Shown: positions 1 through 9,014 of the stretch, piece after piece
Position numbering within the stretch: the stretch's first letter is position 1
How the letters are laid out: each line of letters opens with the position of its first letter
Origin: Silene noctiflora
Taxonomy: Eukaryota; Streptophyta; Magnoliopsida; Caryophyllales; Caryophyllaceae
Length of the DNA stretch: 22,531 nucleotides
Assembly (NCBI GenBank): GCA_009801015.1
Contig: VHZZ01001742.1
Coordinates: 19,519 to 42,049 of the forward strand
Direction: 5' to 3'
The notes under the pieces: model-generated
The model's database searches: none
What the model saw: only the letters and a program-made list of their open reading frames with translations
Told to the model about the DNA's origin: nothing
Program-made: the position numbers and the translations under genes

Positions 1-108
1 ATTTCATAAAATACATATATTAATAATCATTTGATAAAACCTTTAAAATAAATATAATTATCGTCGACAAGCCTCTTAACTAAGTTTCGAAAAACCGGAG
101 TATTACAA
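1..108 (-). repeat. Possible LTR terminus of a third element, running off the left edge
   Basis: Read on the minus strand from 108 leftward, the sequence begins TGTAATACTCCGGTTTTT. This matches the start of the inner chromovirus 3' LTR at 15684 (TGTAATACTCGGGATTTT) at 16 of 18 positions. A TG-starting LTR end of a Tekay-like element in reverse orientation is the simplest reading. No polypurine tract is evident next to it (positions 109-125), so it could be a 5' LTR edge with flanking DNA to the right. Only 108 bases are visible and no target-site duplication can be tested. Confidence 0.35.
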
Positions 109-1126
109 CAAGTTTTTGGTTTAACTAAGGGCTTAAATGGCGATTAGACCCCTTGAGGACATCCAAATATTTGCTAGAGCTAGAGCAACCCATGGGGCTC
201 CTTGATTTGCAAGAAATGGATCCTGTTTCGTGTCTCACTCGAGCTCTTCGACCTAGGTTTGACCACGCTCGAGCTATGTTTGAGCTCGCACGAGCTCGCC
301 TGCTTTCCTCCTGGCTCTTAGCTTGGCTGCCCCCTAACTCATGGGTGCTGGTCTGGACTCGTAGTGGCTCATCTTCATTGCCTGAAAACTTTTTTTATTG
401 ACTAAGGCCTTTATTCTTGGTCTCCTCTTTGTTGCTTGGTCGTTAGATGCGATCAAATTAGCTCCGAAATGCTCCAATAAAGCCAGGTTGGCGGTCTTCT
501 CCTACCGAATGAGGCGAACCTCATAGAATAGAAAATAGGAAGCAAAAGACAAGAAACGACCCTAATAATCCCGTAAAAGCATGTGGAACGAGGCTACTTA
601 AGAGACTAAATGTGCGTAAATACGAGTCAAATCAATAATAAAAGAGATGCAAGCGATAGGATACGGAAGTGGTGGAGGCCTGGGTGTGGGTATGGGAACC
701 TTGTGTGTCTTGCGTTACCAACAACTGTAAATATCGCCTTGTCAGTGTGCGATTCAGTGTGGAATTTGGGCTTGTTCAGGTGGTGGGCAAATGTGTGGGA
801 TTTAATAGCGGTAAGGTACGACGGTGGACTGAGGTGTTGCAGAGCAAATAGTGCGGCGTCGCCATTTTCAATCTGCGATTAGGTTTATTTGGTGAGTGGA
901 AGTTGTGGTTGAAACGAAATGAATGTGGGGTAAACTCTTTTTGAGGTTGGGCAAATACGGAGTATTAGGAAAGATGAGAAACCGGGTATAGAGTTTTAGA
1001 TACCCGTGTCTGTCGATACTGCCATTTATAGAAATCTTGTCAAACACCCAATGATGAAAGGACAACACGTACTTCGAGTTGGCATTGGTCATTATTTGGG
1101 TTCATTTTACAATGTAGAATGGACTT
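109..1126. other. Unassigned stretch, no gene recognised
   Basis: No open frame here resembles a known protein, and the short frames lack any domain. Positions 236-300 hold several GAGCTC/CTCGAG-type palindromes in quick succession, loosely like the palindrome arrays of the inner element but outside any LTR I can define. The stretch around 400-600 looks like degraded repeat sequence of unknown family. The stretch 600-1126 is G/T-rich and unassigned. It may be flanking DNA or an older, unrecognised element. Confidence 0.5.
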
Positions 1127-2056
1127 TGTCGACGACACGTTTTAATTAAATGATTTAATTCGTTTTGTTAATTTAAATGACATTTAAATTTATGATATTT
1201 TAATTCTTTTTTATTCATTTGATTTGAATTTATTTATTTGAAAATAAAATATTTGAATTTTCTTATTTAATCAATTTAATCTATTTATCGATTTAAATTG
1301 ATTTTATTCGTTTTAATCCATTTATTTGACAAATTAGTCGATTTAATTTATTTATTTCAATTTATTGAAAATAATTTGATATTTAATTTTATTGAAAAAT
1401 AAAATTTTCTTTGAAAAATCATTTTAGAAAATGAATTTTTTTTATAAACCGCTTTTGAAAAACTCGATTTTAAAACGGTTTATGTATACGTTTTCAAGCT
1501 CGTTTCTCACTCGTTTTGGGCCCGAATTTAGAGGCGATTTCAACCCAAAATCCACCCCTCCATGTATCCATGTTCGAATCCCATCAACCACAGCCCAAAA
1601 CCCTTATTTTTAATCCCCCAAATTCGAGCTCTAAAAAGCCCACACGCGAAACACCATGTTCAGCTCAACCCGTTTAAACAAGTTCAAACCCATCCCAAAC
1701 TCAACCAAACCCTAGTCCCATTACCACCCTTCCATATCCCTCAATACCATCCCTTACCCAGCTCACAAAATTGACCCAAACCCCTCTTTTTTCCTCTCCA
1801 AATCTCGCTCAAAACCAGCCCAACACCTCCCTCTGTGCTCTGTTTTGGCAGCAGCCATCGAGCCCACTTTAGGCTTTATTTTCTCCTCTAAAAGCTTCCA
1901 CACTCACCTAAATTCATAATATTACCTTTCCCCCTAAGTAAAATATCAAACCTTGGCCAGAAACCAAGTGAATCTACCCCAAAAACCGAGCTAAGAGCTC
2001 TCCTAACCCGACTGCTCTTCCTCTCATAAACCCTACTTCAAACCTACTTCTATCCC

Positions 2057-2064
2057 TATAAATA
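2057..2064 (+). promoter_or_regulatory. TATA box, likely promoter of the outer element
   Basis: TATAAATA sits at the end of a long C/T-rich, G-poor block and is followed by a pyrimidine-rich stretch (CCATCTTCCTCCATC) typical of plant core promoters. Transcription would start about 30 bases downstream, near 2090, making that the U3/R border. Assignment rests on motif and position only. Confidence 0.5.
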
Positions 2065-2974
2065 TCCATCTTCCTCCATCATTAACAACACTTAGCAATA
2101 ATTACTACCTACTCATAACCTGAGTACTCATAAATCTCCCAAAAACCCTAAGGTTTGGTCGTGACAGACGCTCGAAAACAAAGGCAGAATTTTCTTTTTT
2201 TTCGTTTTTGTCGTAATTTCAACCGCGTTTTTCGTACTCAAATCACCTCAAATCCTATGATTTCTTTACATATTCACAAAATTTAATCCTTCTAGTTTCT
2301 CAAACATCTTTCAAATCTCGGTTTCATTGTGAAATGAAGTTGTGGTGAGCGTTTGAAGATCGCTGCTCAAGTCGGTTTATTTGGACGTGTTTTTCGTGTT
2401 TTCAAATTGCAATTTCAATTGTTTTAGTCGACGACAGCCCCTCGGGAAAAAACCTTAATATCGATTAAGATCCAAAGATATTGATCAACGATACATGTAA
2501 GTTGAGGGTGCCAAAAATACCTTCCTTCTTCCCTTTTATTTTCGTTTTACGCAATTTACTTAACTATGTACTATTTATCGTTTATTTATCGTCTAACTTT
2601 AATTGTTAAATCGAACTTAGTGTAATTATGAGTATGAGTTAAAGTACCATTATGAACACCCGCGTTGACTTGGATGGAACCCTATAATTCGTCTGAAGTG
2701 ATCGAAGTGGTTCCATTCATTTACATATCCTCGTGTTCGTAAGAGGGCAATTAATTAATGAATTCATTTCGAGTTGCAAATCGATGAAATCGAGTCCTAA
2801 TTTTCTTCCTTTTATTTCGGCCAACACGTTTTAAGACTGATTCGGACCTATAACTTGATAAATTCGACTAAGTGAGAATCTAGTTTAATTTGTTAATTTA
2901 ATTAGATATTAGGTTTATCACATGACTAAATTTGTAATAACATGACTAAATCAACGACTTTAATAACTTAATCT

Positions 2975-3064
2975 CATTAGACATATAGGTCATACATATG
3001 AATTAATTAGACGTATAGGTCATACATATTAGTTCATTAGACATCTAGGTCATACATAATCTAA
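2975..3064 (+). repeat. Three tandem copies of a 30-bp unit in the LTR
   Basis: Units start at 2975, 3005 and 3035. Each contains an ATTAGACRTMTAGGTCATACAT core followed by an A/T-rich spacer. Copies differ by a few substitutions only and keep an exact 30-base period. They lie in the presumed R-U5 of the outer LTR. Confidence 0.9.
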
Positions 3065-3625
3065 TTTGTAAATTAAATCGATAATCTCTTTTAATTAATG
3101 AATCCACCTTTTCTATCACCTAATTTCTCGTTAGTATAAGACCGCGTGCTTAACACCGTCTTATTAACATTCTATGACTAAAATAGGACTAAAATAGAAT
3201 TAAAAGATGCCGCGCCGCTAGAGTAAGTTTATTTCTAATCCCCATTTTGGATGTTTATTTTTACTAGAATAGTTAAATGAATATTCATATGCTAAAATAA
3301 CTTGACAAGTTAAATGTGCGTTTAAATCGACATACAATGAAATTCACATGTTAGGGTTTAAAACAACGATTGCATATTCGCATGTGATACATAGCCAAAA
3401 TAGNCATTGTTTTATTTAGTAGAGACCGTTTTTGTAACGGGTAGGGTTGGGTGTTTTATTAAAAGAACTTAATTTGACTTCCTAACACGTAATCTCACAT
3501 GAACTCATTTTCTCTAAAATTGGTTTCTAAATTTCACCTGAAATTTAGTGGTGACTCTTTTCAAAAGGAAAAATGTTTTTATGAAATCAAAGACATCGCT
3601 TGGGCGATTTCCTTCATCCATAATT

Positions 3626-3643
3626 TGGCGACTCCGCTGGGGA
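3626..3643 (+). promoter_or_regulatory. Primer binding site, tRNA-Arg type
   Basis: TGGCGACTCCGCTGGGGA is complementary to the 3' end of a plant tRNA-Arg, the primer used by Ogre/Tat-type elements. It begins five bases after the LTR end and marks the start of minus-strand DNA synthesis. Confidence 0.85.
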
Positions 3644-4883
3644 CAGTGAAACTTGAAAAGTAAAATAATGGCTATTAGGATTATCTATCACATGTTTTAT
3701 TTATGTTGATCATGCAAAAACCCAATTGAGACTCTAGGATTAGAACCATTTTCCCTCTTGGGTCGATCCCAGGATAGGAAAATGACGTTCACTGTGCCCG
3801 ATTTAAGTATCATGTGGTTCCGTCGAGGTTAGCAGCTGCCTACTCACCATATTGTTACTGACATATGGTGGGTTTGTCGTTACCTAACAATGTGGGATCA
3901 TTGGTATAGGCCCATGTTTAGAAGATTGGTTGAGACTTAGAAGTGTCTAGGTTCATGCATTGCATCCCTAAAATGCAAATGATTAAGTGTTATGTGATTT
4001 CCGAGACGTGTTTTCACACTCTAGTTTTTTTTAAAACCCGTCATTTTTGAAAATGACCGTCCATTTAGTCCTTTTTTTCGAAATTTTAAGTCCAATTTTT
4101 CGAACCTTCAAACCATATTTCAATCCTGAACATTTGAACTTACCTTTTTTGCAAAAAGAGCTTTTTCAAGCTGAAATACTGCCCGTTTAGGATTAGACAA
4201 TCCCGAACCTTTGAACTTACCTCTTTTGAAAAAAGAACGTTTTTAAGTTGAAGTACTGCTGAATTAGAATTCAAATTTTTTACCAAAATAAGCCTTTTAA
4301 AAGCCGGCATGCTACCCATTTTAAAAAGCTCATTTTAATTCAATCCTCTTCAATTTCAATTTCCGATGAACCATGTTCCGAACCTAACCCAAACCTAGAA
4401 TAGAATTTGAGTCAGTTGGGTCGAGTTTAGTCTAGTTAGGCTCACATTTGTCTGTGTCGGTCGTGTTTAGCCTTGTCTAAGATTCAAGTGAACCAGGTTT
4501 TTCTAGAACACGACCCAAGTGGGTCACCTAAGCCACCTTTTGGGTCCAAGTCATGTGCGTCGACCAAGTTGGTCAAAGTCAAACCACAAAACATCTCTAT
4601 TAGAATACTAGAGACGTTATGCTGAATCCATAGACCATGTTTGGTCCAATCACGGGTCAGTCACACCGAGTCGATATCAGGTCCAAGTCAAGAAGTTTAG
4701 TTGAGTCAGGTCATAGTCCTAGTTATGTCTAAGACCCATTTCCACACGTGTGACCCCCTACGAAATAGCCATTTAACTCATTTCCTGGGTCTAAGTCCGT
4801 TTTTAAGTCAGGTCAGAGTCAAAGGTCAAGTCTGTGAGTCGAGACCTTATTTGTGCAGGGGTTTTGATTCAGATATTGATTAG
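3644..4883 (+). other. Long untranslated leader of the outer element
   Basis: About 1.2 kb between the primer site and gag without a supportable gene. It opens with sequence typical of Tat leaders, has homopolymer-rich stretches near 4020-4330, and then (4380-4870) a low-complexity stretch rich in GTCA, GGTC and AAGTC words. Ogre elements often carry an extra ORF here; I could not find one, either because this lineage lacks it or because it has decayed. Confidence 0.6.
4125..4264 (+). repeat. Imperfect 77-bp tandem duplication in the leader
   Basis: Copy one starts CCTGAACATTTGAACTTACC at 4125 and copy two CCCGAACCTTTGAACTTACC at 4202. Similarity continues through a run of T, a run of A and a GAARTACTGC block. 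Copy two is shorter. A third, very degenerate copy may follow to about 4330. Confidence 0.75.
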
Positions 4884-6437
4884 TTCGGGATTTCTTTGTA
4901 CAAAAGGTCGGTCAAGACTAGGAAAATAACTACTAAAGATCCTGTGACCAAACTGAGTGAGACTCTGGAGCAGCTCATGGCTCGATTAACTGCAATCGAA
5001 GCCAAAATTGGTGGGGAGGTCCCTGTAACCACCATACCATAAATGTATGAGTTTGAAAGTGATTCAAGCTCGTTGAAGACCAACTGAAGCTCTCTCGAGG
5101 AGAGAGCATCCATTATGAAAATTCTAGGGCCTATGCTCTGGTCCAAGATGAGCTCCCCAAAACCTTCGTGCTTACGGATATCCTTAAATTTAAGAGAACT
5201 GAAAATCCTCTACAACACATTAGGTCCTATAAGGAGCACCTTGCTTTGAAAAGTGTGCCCGCGAGCATGCTAATTGCCATATTTGCCCGGTCTTTGGAGG
5301 AACATCCAAGGGCATGGTTCTACAACTTAGATTTGAAGAAATACCCCACGTTCTTAGATCTGACTACTGAATTTTGTACGCCCTATGCTGACAATGCCGA
5401 GATCCAAACAACAATGAGAACTCTCGAGATCATGACCCAAAGAGAGAAACAAAGCTTCACTGAGTTCTTGGCATGTTGGCGCGCTGAAAGCGTGAAGCTA
5501 AGCAAAAAGCTCGACGAAGTCAATATGGTCGATAAATTTGTGAAAAATCTCCAACCAGCTTACCGTAATGAGCTAAAGTACCAAAACTTTAGCACATTCA
5601 AGGATCTGACCCGAATCGGGAGGAAAAACGAAGATGACCTCCGTGCTATAGAAGCTGCTAAGCCAAAGAGGTACCCTGGAGCTTCTTCTTCTAAATCAAA
5701 TGCACCTACCAGTGTTAATCACATTCAAGCTGTCAATTTTTTTGGGAGGAACTTCCAAGAAGCCACAACGCTCTAGCCCAAGAGTGTGCACCGACATTGG
5801 GTGTACTTATACGTATGCCCTAGAAAGGCTCACAACCCAAGGGAAACTAAACCCCATTGGCCCAACTCCAGAACCACCGTTGGAACAACGGGCCAAATGG
5901 TACAAGCCAGACGCATATTGTGCTTATCACCAAGGGAAAGGGCATGACACAGAAAAATGTTTCTGTCTTAAACATAAGATTCAAGACATGATCGAGAGCG
6001 GAACGCTCCCAATCCCAACCGTAAAGCCCAATAATGTTACAAATCCATTCGGGAATCATGCAAATGGAGTGTTCATCGAAGAAAATGTCGATATGACTCA
6101 TTTAATCCAACCTATTTTCCGCCTCAACAGGTTCTTTGTGGGCAAAGAATTCATTGATTGTTCCAAGTATCTCCCCAGTTTAGAGAACGAAGTTCAATTT
6201 GGGGATTTTGTTGTTGACTGTACTCCCTACATCCTCAGGAGTGCTAATGAAATCAATGGTATCTGGGACGATGATGAAGATGATATATACCTTGAAAAGG
6301 GTGCAGTTGTCCCATATATTCAGGACGAAGTCCTGAAATTAAGGAAAGAAGCTCTCGAGTCCAATCATTTGGCACGATCAGGCCGCCCATTTCGAGTCGA
6401 GAAAGCCACTCATGTTTCGACCTCAACAGTTAAATAA
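4884..6437 (+). pseudogene. gag: Gag of the outer Tat element, broken
   Basis: Gag forms the particle in which reverse transcription occurs. The frame opens at 4884 without a clear ATG; its N-terminal part (motif TKLSETLEQLMARLTAIEAK) looks coiled-coil. A stop at 5040 and a frameshift near 5080 lead into the capsid-type core at 5100-5700, with LTDILKFKRTENPLQHIR, a PRAWFYNL motif and YADNAEIQTTMRTLE, as in Tat Gags. A second frameshift near 5750 leads to 5780-6437. There a knuckle-like motif, CAYHQGKGHDTEKC, has C-x2-H-x4-H-x4-C spacing, so the second ligand is His rather than Cys; this is usual for Tat elements as I recall. The tail is acidic. No intact Gag can be made. Confidence 0.85.
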
Positions 6438-7046
6438 CCCACCTTAGTCGAGCCCTTAGTGAGGAGATAACCCAAGAGGCTTCCCTCATTAAACAGCTAC
6501 AAAAGACTAAGGCTGGCGTCTCTATTTGGGAGCTCATTCTAAGCTTATTCGAACATCGACAGGCCTTATTGCAAGCACTAATGAGTATGACCACATCCTC
6601 AGATGCTACTCAAAATGATATGGTCGCCCATGTCGCTCAGTGTCAACCACAGGTCACTAATGTCGTGACCTTTTCCGATGAAGACTTACCCCCAATGGGC
6701 CCGAAACATGGGTTGGCCATGTATATTGTTGTAACATGTCTCCACAAACATGTCCCTATGACCCTTGTCGACGATGAGTCAGCTGTTATTGTCTTACCGT
6801 TGAGAACATCTCATATTTGGGCCTTGATAAGAATGACTTCGTTCCAACTACCCAAACGGTTCGAGCTTTTGATGGGACGATTCGCAGGGTAACCGGGATT
6901 GTTGATTTAGTGATCTGAACTGGGCTCATTGAAATAAAGATCAGTTTTCAGGTCATCGACGTAGCTTCGTCTTTTAATCTATTACTAGGAAGGTCGTGGA
7001 TCCATCGAATAAAGGTCGTGTCCCCACTTTACACTGAAAAATCAAG
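6438..7046 (+). pseudogene. Aspartic protease region of the outer element, broken
   Basis: After a frameshift at the end of gag, the linker QEASLIKQLQKTKAGVSIWE leads to a retropepsin domain that would cleave the Gag-Pol polyprotein. The conserved VTFSDEDLPPMGPKHG lead-in is followed by LVDDESAVIVLPLRT at about 6765-6810. The family has D-x-G-S at the active site, and here the glycine codon reads GAG (Glu), which should abolish activity. The frame shifts again near 6890, and the C-terminal flap helix FNLLLGRSWIH at about 6976-7008 is clear. Identification is by recognised Tat protease motifs. The domain is non-functional. Confidence 0.8.
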
Positions 7047-7059
7047 ATCCCTCTCAAAG

Positions 7060-7880
7060 GAGATATTGTCACCAGTAATGCCACACCCATCGTGGTAATT
7101 GGAGGGGATTTGACCTTGGAAGTAACACTCGATACCTCTAATGACACTTGTGGGTTCGAGGTTATAAGAATGATTGAATCTTGTCTCGAATTGGAAAGTA
7201 TGGACTTGTATACGGGGAGTCACGTCTGTGAGACAATCCTCAAAACTGGAAAATACTTTGGCTTTTCTTCGTACTCTCGAAAGGAGGGCACATTCATACT
7301 AAATCCAGCTGTCCCAAAGGGAATGACGTTCGGGCTTGGATATGAGTTCACTGAAGAAGACTTCTTAAGAAAGAAGAAAAAGTCGGTTACAGACCGACAG
7401 ATCGAAATGGAGCCATATATGTAGATGAGTTGGCCGAAATGTTAGTGCATTTTGCGCAGTTTGAAATTAATAATAAGATGAAATAGTTTGCTTATGACTT
7501 GTCTCATTTACATTGCAATTACAATTTTGAAAATAATTGTTTTAGTAGTGACTTTGAAAATGAGGCTGAAAATAAACAGGTTGAAGAAGAATAAGAGGAA
7601 GAAGAGAAGGTAGAACCACCTCCACAATTGGTCAGAGGGTTAGAAGAGTATGACCAAAGAGACTCGGTGATCGAAGATACCAAAACTATCAATGTAGGGA
7701 CCACCCTGGAACCACGGGAGCTCAAAGTAGGAACTACCTTAGCCCCTACATAGAAAGAAGGGTTTATCGACTTGCTGAACAAATTCAAAGACGTGTTTGT
7801 ATGATCTTACAGAGACATTTCGGGTATTGATAGGGAAATTGCAGAACACAAAATTCTGATCAAGCTAGGGTTTAAGCCAG
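7060..7880 (+). pseudogene. Protease to reverse-transcriptase linker of the outer pol, broken
   Basis: The frame at 7092-7424 has lost register by a two-base expansion at 7415-7420 (CCATATAT, where the reading frame expects CCATAT). The following frame (from 7424) reads an acidic linker (DELAEMLVHFAQFEINNK, then EEEEKVEPPPQLVRGLEEY) up to the reverse transcriptase start. Stops lie at 7484, 7592, 7751 and 7802. The stop at 7484 replaces an expected Gln, and the one at 7802 an expected Trp in the FAWSY-type motif. The linker is typical of Tat polyproteins and has no enzymatic domain I recognise. Confidence 0.7.
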
Positions 7881-8695
7881 TCAAGCAAAAGCTACGCATA
7901 ATGCGTACCGAGTGGTCTTTGAAAGTCAAAGAAGAAATTGATAAACAATTCAAAGCCAGGTTTATCAAGGTATCCGAGTATTCAGATTGGGTAGCCAATG
8001 TAGTGCCAGTACCAAAGAAAGATGGGAAAGTTCGTGTAAGCGTGGACTTTTGGGATTTGAATAAGGCTAGCCCAAAAGATGATTTTCTGTTACCTCACAT
8101 CGATATCTTGGTTGACAACACCGCGAATTATGCCCTATTATCTTTCATGGATGGGTATGTCGGTTACAATCAGATTAAGATGGTCGAGGAAGATATGCAC
8201 AAAAAAACATTTACTACACAATGGGAAACCCATTGTTACACTGTGATGTCCTTCATATTGATAAATACTGGGGCAATGTAACAAAGAACGGCAACGACGT
8301 TGCTACACAATATGATGCACAAGGAAGTAGAAGTTTATGTCGACTACATGATCTTAAAATTAAGGGAACGTAGTGGCCATCTTGAGGCACTACGAAAATT
8401 CTTTGAAAGGTTAAGGAAATACAACATGAGATTGAACCCACATAAATGTGCTTTCAGGGTCACCTATGCCAAACTTTTGGGTCACATAGTTAGCCATCGT
8501 GGTTTCAAAATCGACCCATCCAAAATGAAAGCCATCGTGGAAATGTATCATCCCCTGACCGGGAAAGAAATTCGCGGTTTCCTGGGTCGCATGCAGTACA
8601 TTAGTCGTTTTATTGCAAAGTTGACCATGATCTGTAACCCAATATTCAAGAAGCTGAAAGTCAGAGATCACGTTACGTGGGATGACCAATGTTAA
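7880..8695 (+). pseudogene. Reverse transcriptase of the outer Tat element, broken
   Basis: This copied element RNA into DNA. Order of motifs: PVKQKLRIMRTEWSLKVKEE, VPVPKKDGKVRVSVDFWDLN, ASPKDDFLLPHIDILVD, LLSFMDGYVGYNQIKM, then a stop at 8279-8281 where the family has an aromatic residue before QRTATTLLHNMMHKEV. The catalytic box YVDD reads Y-V-D-Y (8336-8347): the second aspartate codon is TAC. The conserved FGLKNAG motif before the stop is degraded to FILINTG. The thumb and connection (GHLEALRKFFERLRKYNMRL, LLGHIVSHRG, IRGFLGRMQYISRFIAKLT) is well preserved to the stop at 8693. All the motifs are Tat type. The loss of the catalytic Asp means it is dead even if stops were read through. Confidence 0.9.
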
Positions 8696-8980
8696 GCTGC
8701 ATTTGACAAAATAAAAGAGGTTATGTCTACTCCACTAGTACTTAGTCCACCAGTGACCGGTTTACCATTATCGTTGTATCTAACAGTAACGAATACTGCA
8801 ATGGGAGCAATGTTGGCCCAAACTGTGGATAAGGAAGAACGAGTTATTAGTGTATCAGTAAGAAGTTCTTAGAATATGAATCGAAGTATATGACGGTGGA
8901 AAAGACATACCTAGCCTTAGTCCGGCAACGAAGAAGCTGAGACATTAAATGCTCTATTATAGAGTGAGTGTTTACTCTAG
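8696..8980 (+). pseudogene. First RNase H of the outer element, truncated by the nested insertion
   Basis: The frame continues past the stop at 8693 with AAFDKIKEVMSTP, LSLYLTVTNTAMGAMLAQ and VDKEERVI, the start of the gypsy RNase H domain that removes RNA from the hybrid. Indels near 8865 and 8922 shift frame, and a stop falls inside KKLRH-x-ML at about 8947. The readable sequence ends in VSVYSRM at about 8984, where the family would continue for roughly another 150 residues into the second RNase H. That part is absent at both edges of the inner element. Confidence 0.8.
8800..8833 (+). repeat. Template copy of the 34-bp junction duplication
   Basis: The sequence from AATGGGAGCAATG to GTGGATAAG here is the native RNase H coding sequence (MGAMLAQTVDK). 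The same 34 bases with one mismatch recur at 8981-9014, exactly at the junction with the truncated inner LTR. Confidence 0.9.
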
Positions 8981-9014
8981 AATGGGAGCAATGTTGGCCC
9001 AAACTATGGATAAG
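8981..9014 (+). repeat. 34-bp filler DNA at the deletion junction
   Basis: Direct copy of 8800-8833 with 33 of 34 bases identical. It sits between the last readable outer-element RNase H sequence (VYSRM) and the first base homologous to the chromovirus LTR (9015 aligns with 16601). The native sequence is expected to read AGAATGGAC, so the join used an ATGG-type microhomology. This looks like templated repair synthesis during end joining. Confidence 0.8.

Larger units (their letters stand above)
1127..3620 (+). repeat. 5' LTR of the outer Tat element
   Basis: The 3' boundary is well supported: the sequence ends TTCATCCA at 3620, five bases before a perfect tRNA-Arg-type primer site. The left boundary is a guess, placed at a TGTCGACGACAC start where the sequence becomes strongly A+T-rich; the LTR could begin elsewhere, even outside the window. 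Inside are an A+T-rich block (about 1140-1440), a G-poor, C/A-rich block (about 1540-2110) ending in a TATA box, then about 1.5 kb of presumed R-U5 with a triple 30-bp repeat. There is no coding content. An ambiguous base lies at 3404. Confidence 0.6.

Noticed and set aside
610..1092. Possible host gene in the left flank
   Set aside because: Short frames on both strands with no recognisable domain, no splice pattern and no start or promoter context.
1431..1774. Pro/His-rich short proteins in the outer LTR
   Set aside because: They are a product of C/A-rich, G-poor U3 composition upstream of the TATA box, not genes.
1130..2437. GTCGACGACA at 1128 and 2428 as LTR boundaries of a short element
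   Set aside because: Only ten bases match, the flanks differ, and the second lies well within the transcribed part of the LTR.
4701..5146. Ogre-type ORF1 upstream of gag
   Set aside because: The only frames there are short or on the opposite strand; the plus-strand gag frame itself starts at 4884.
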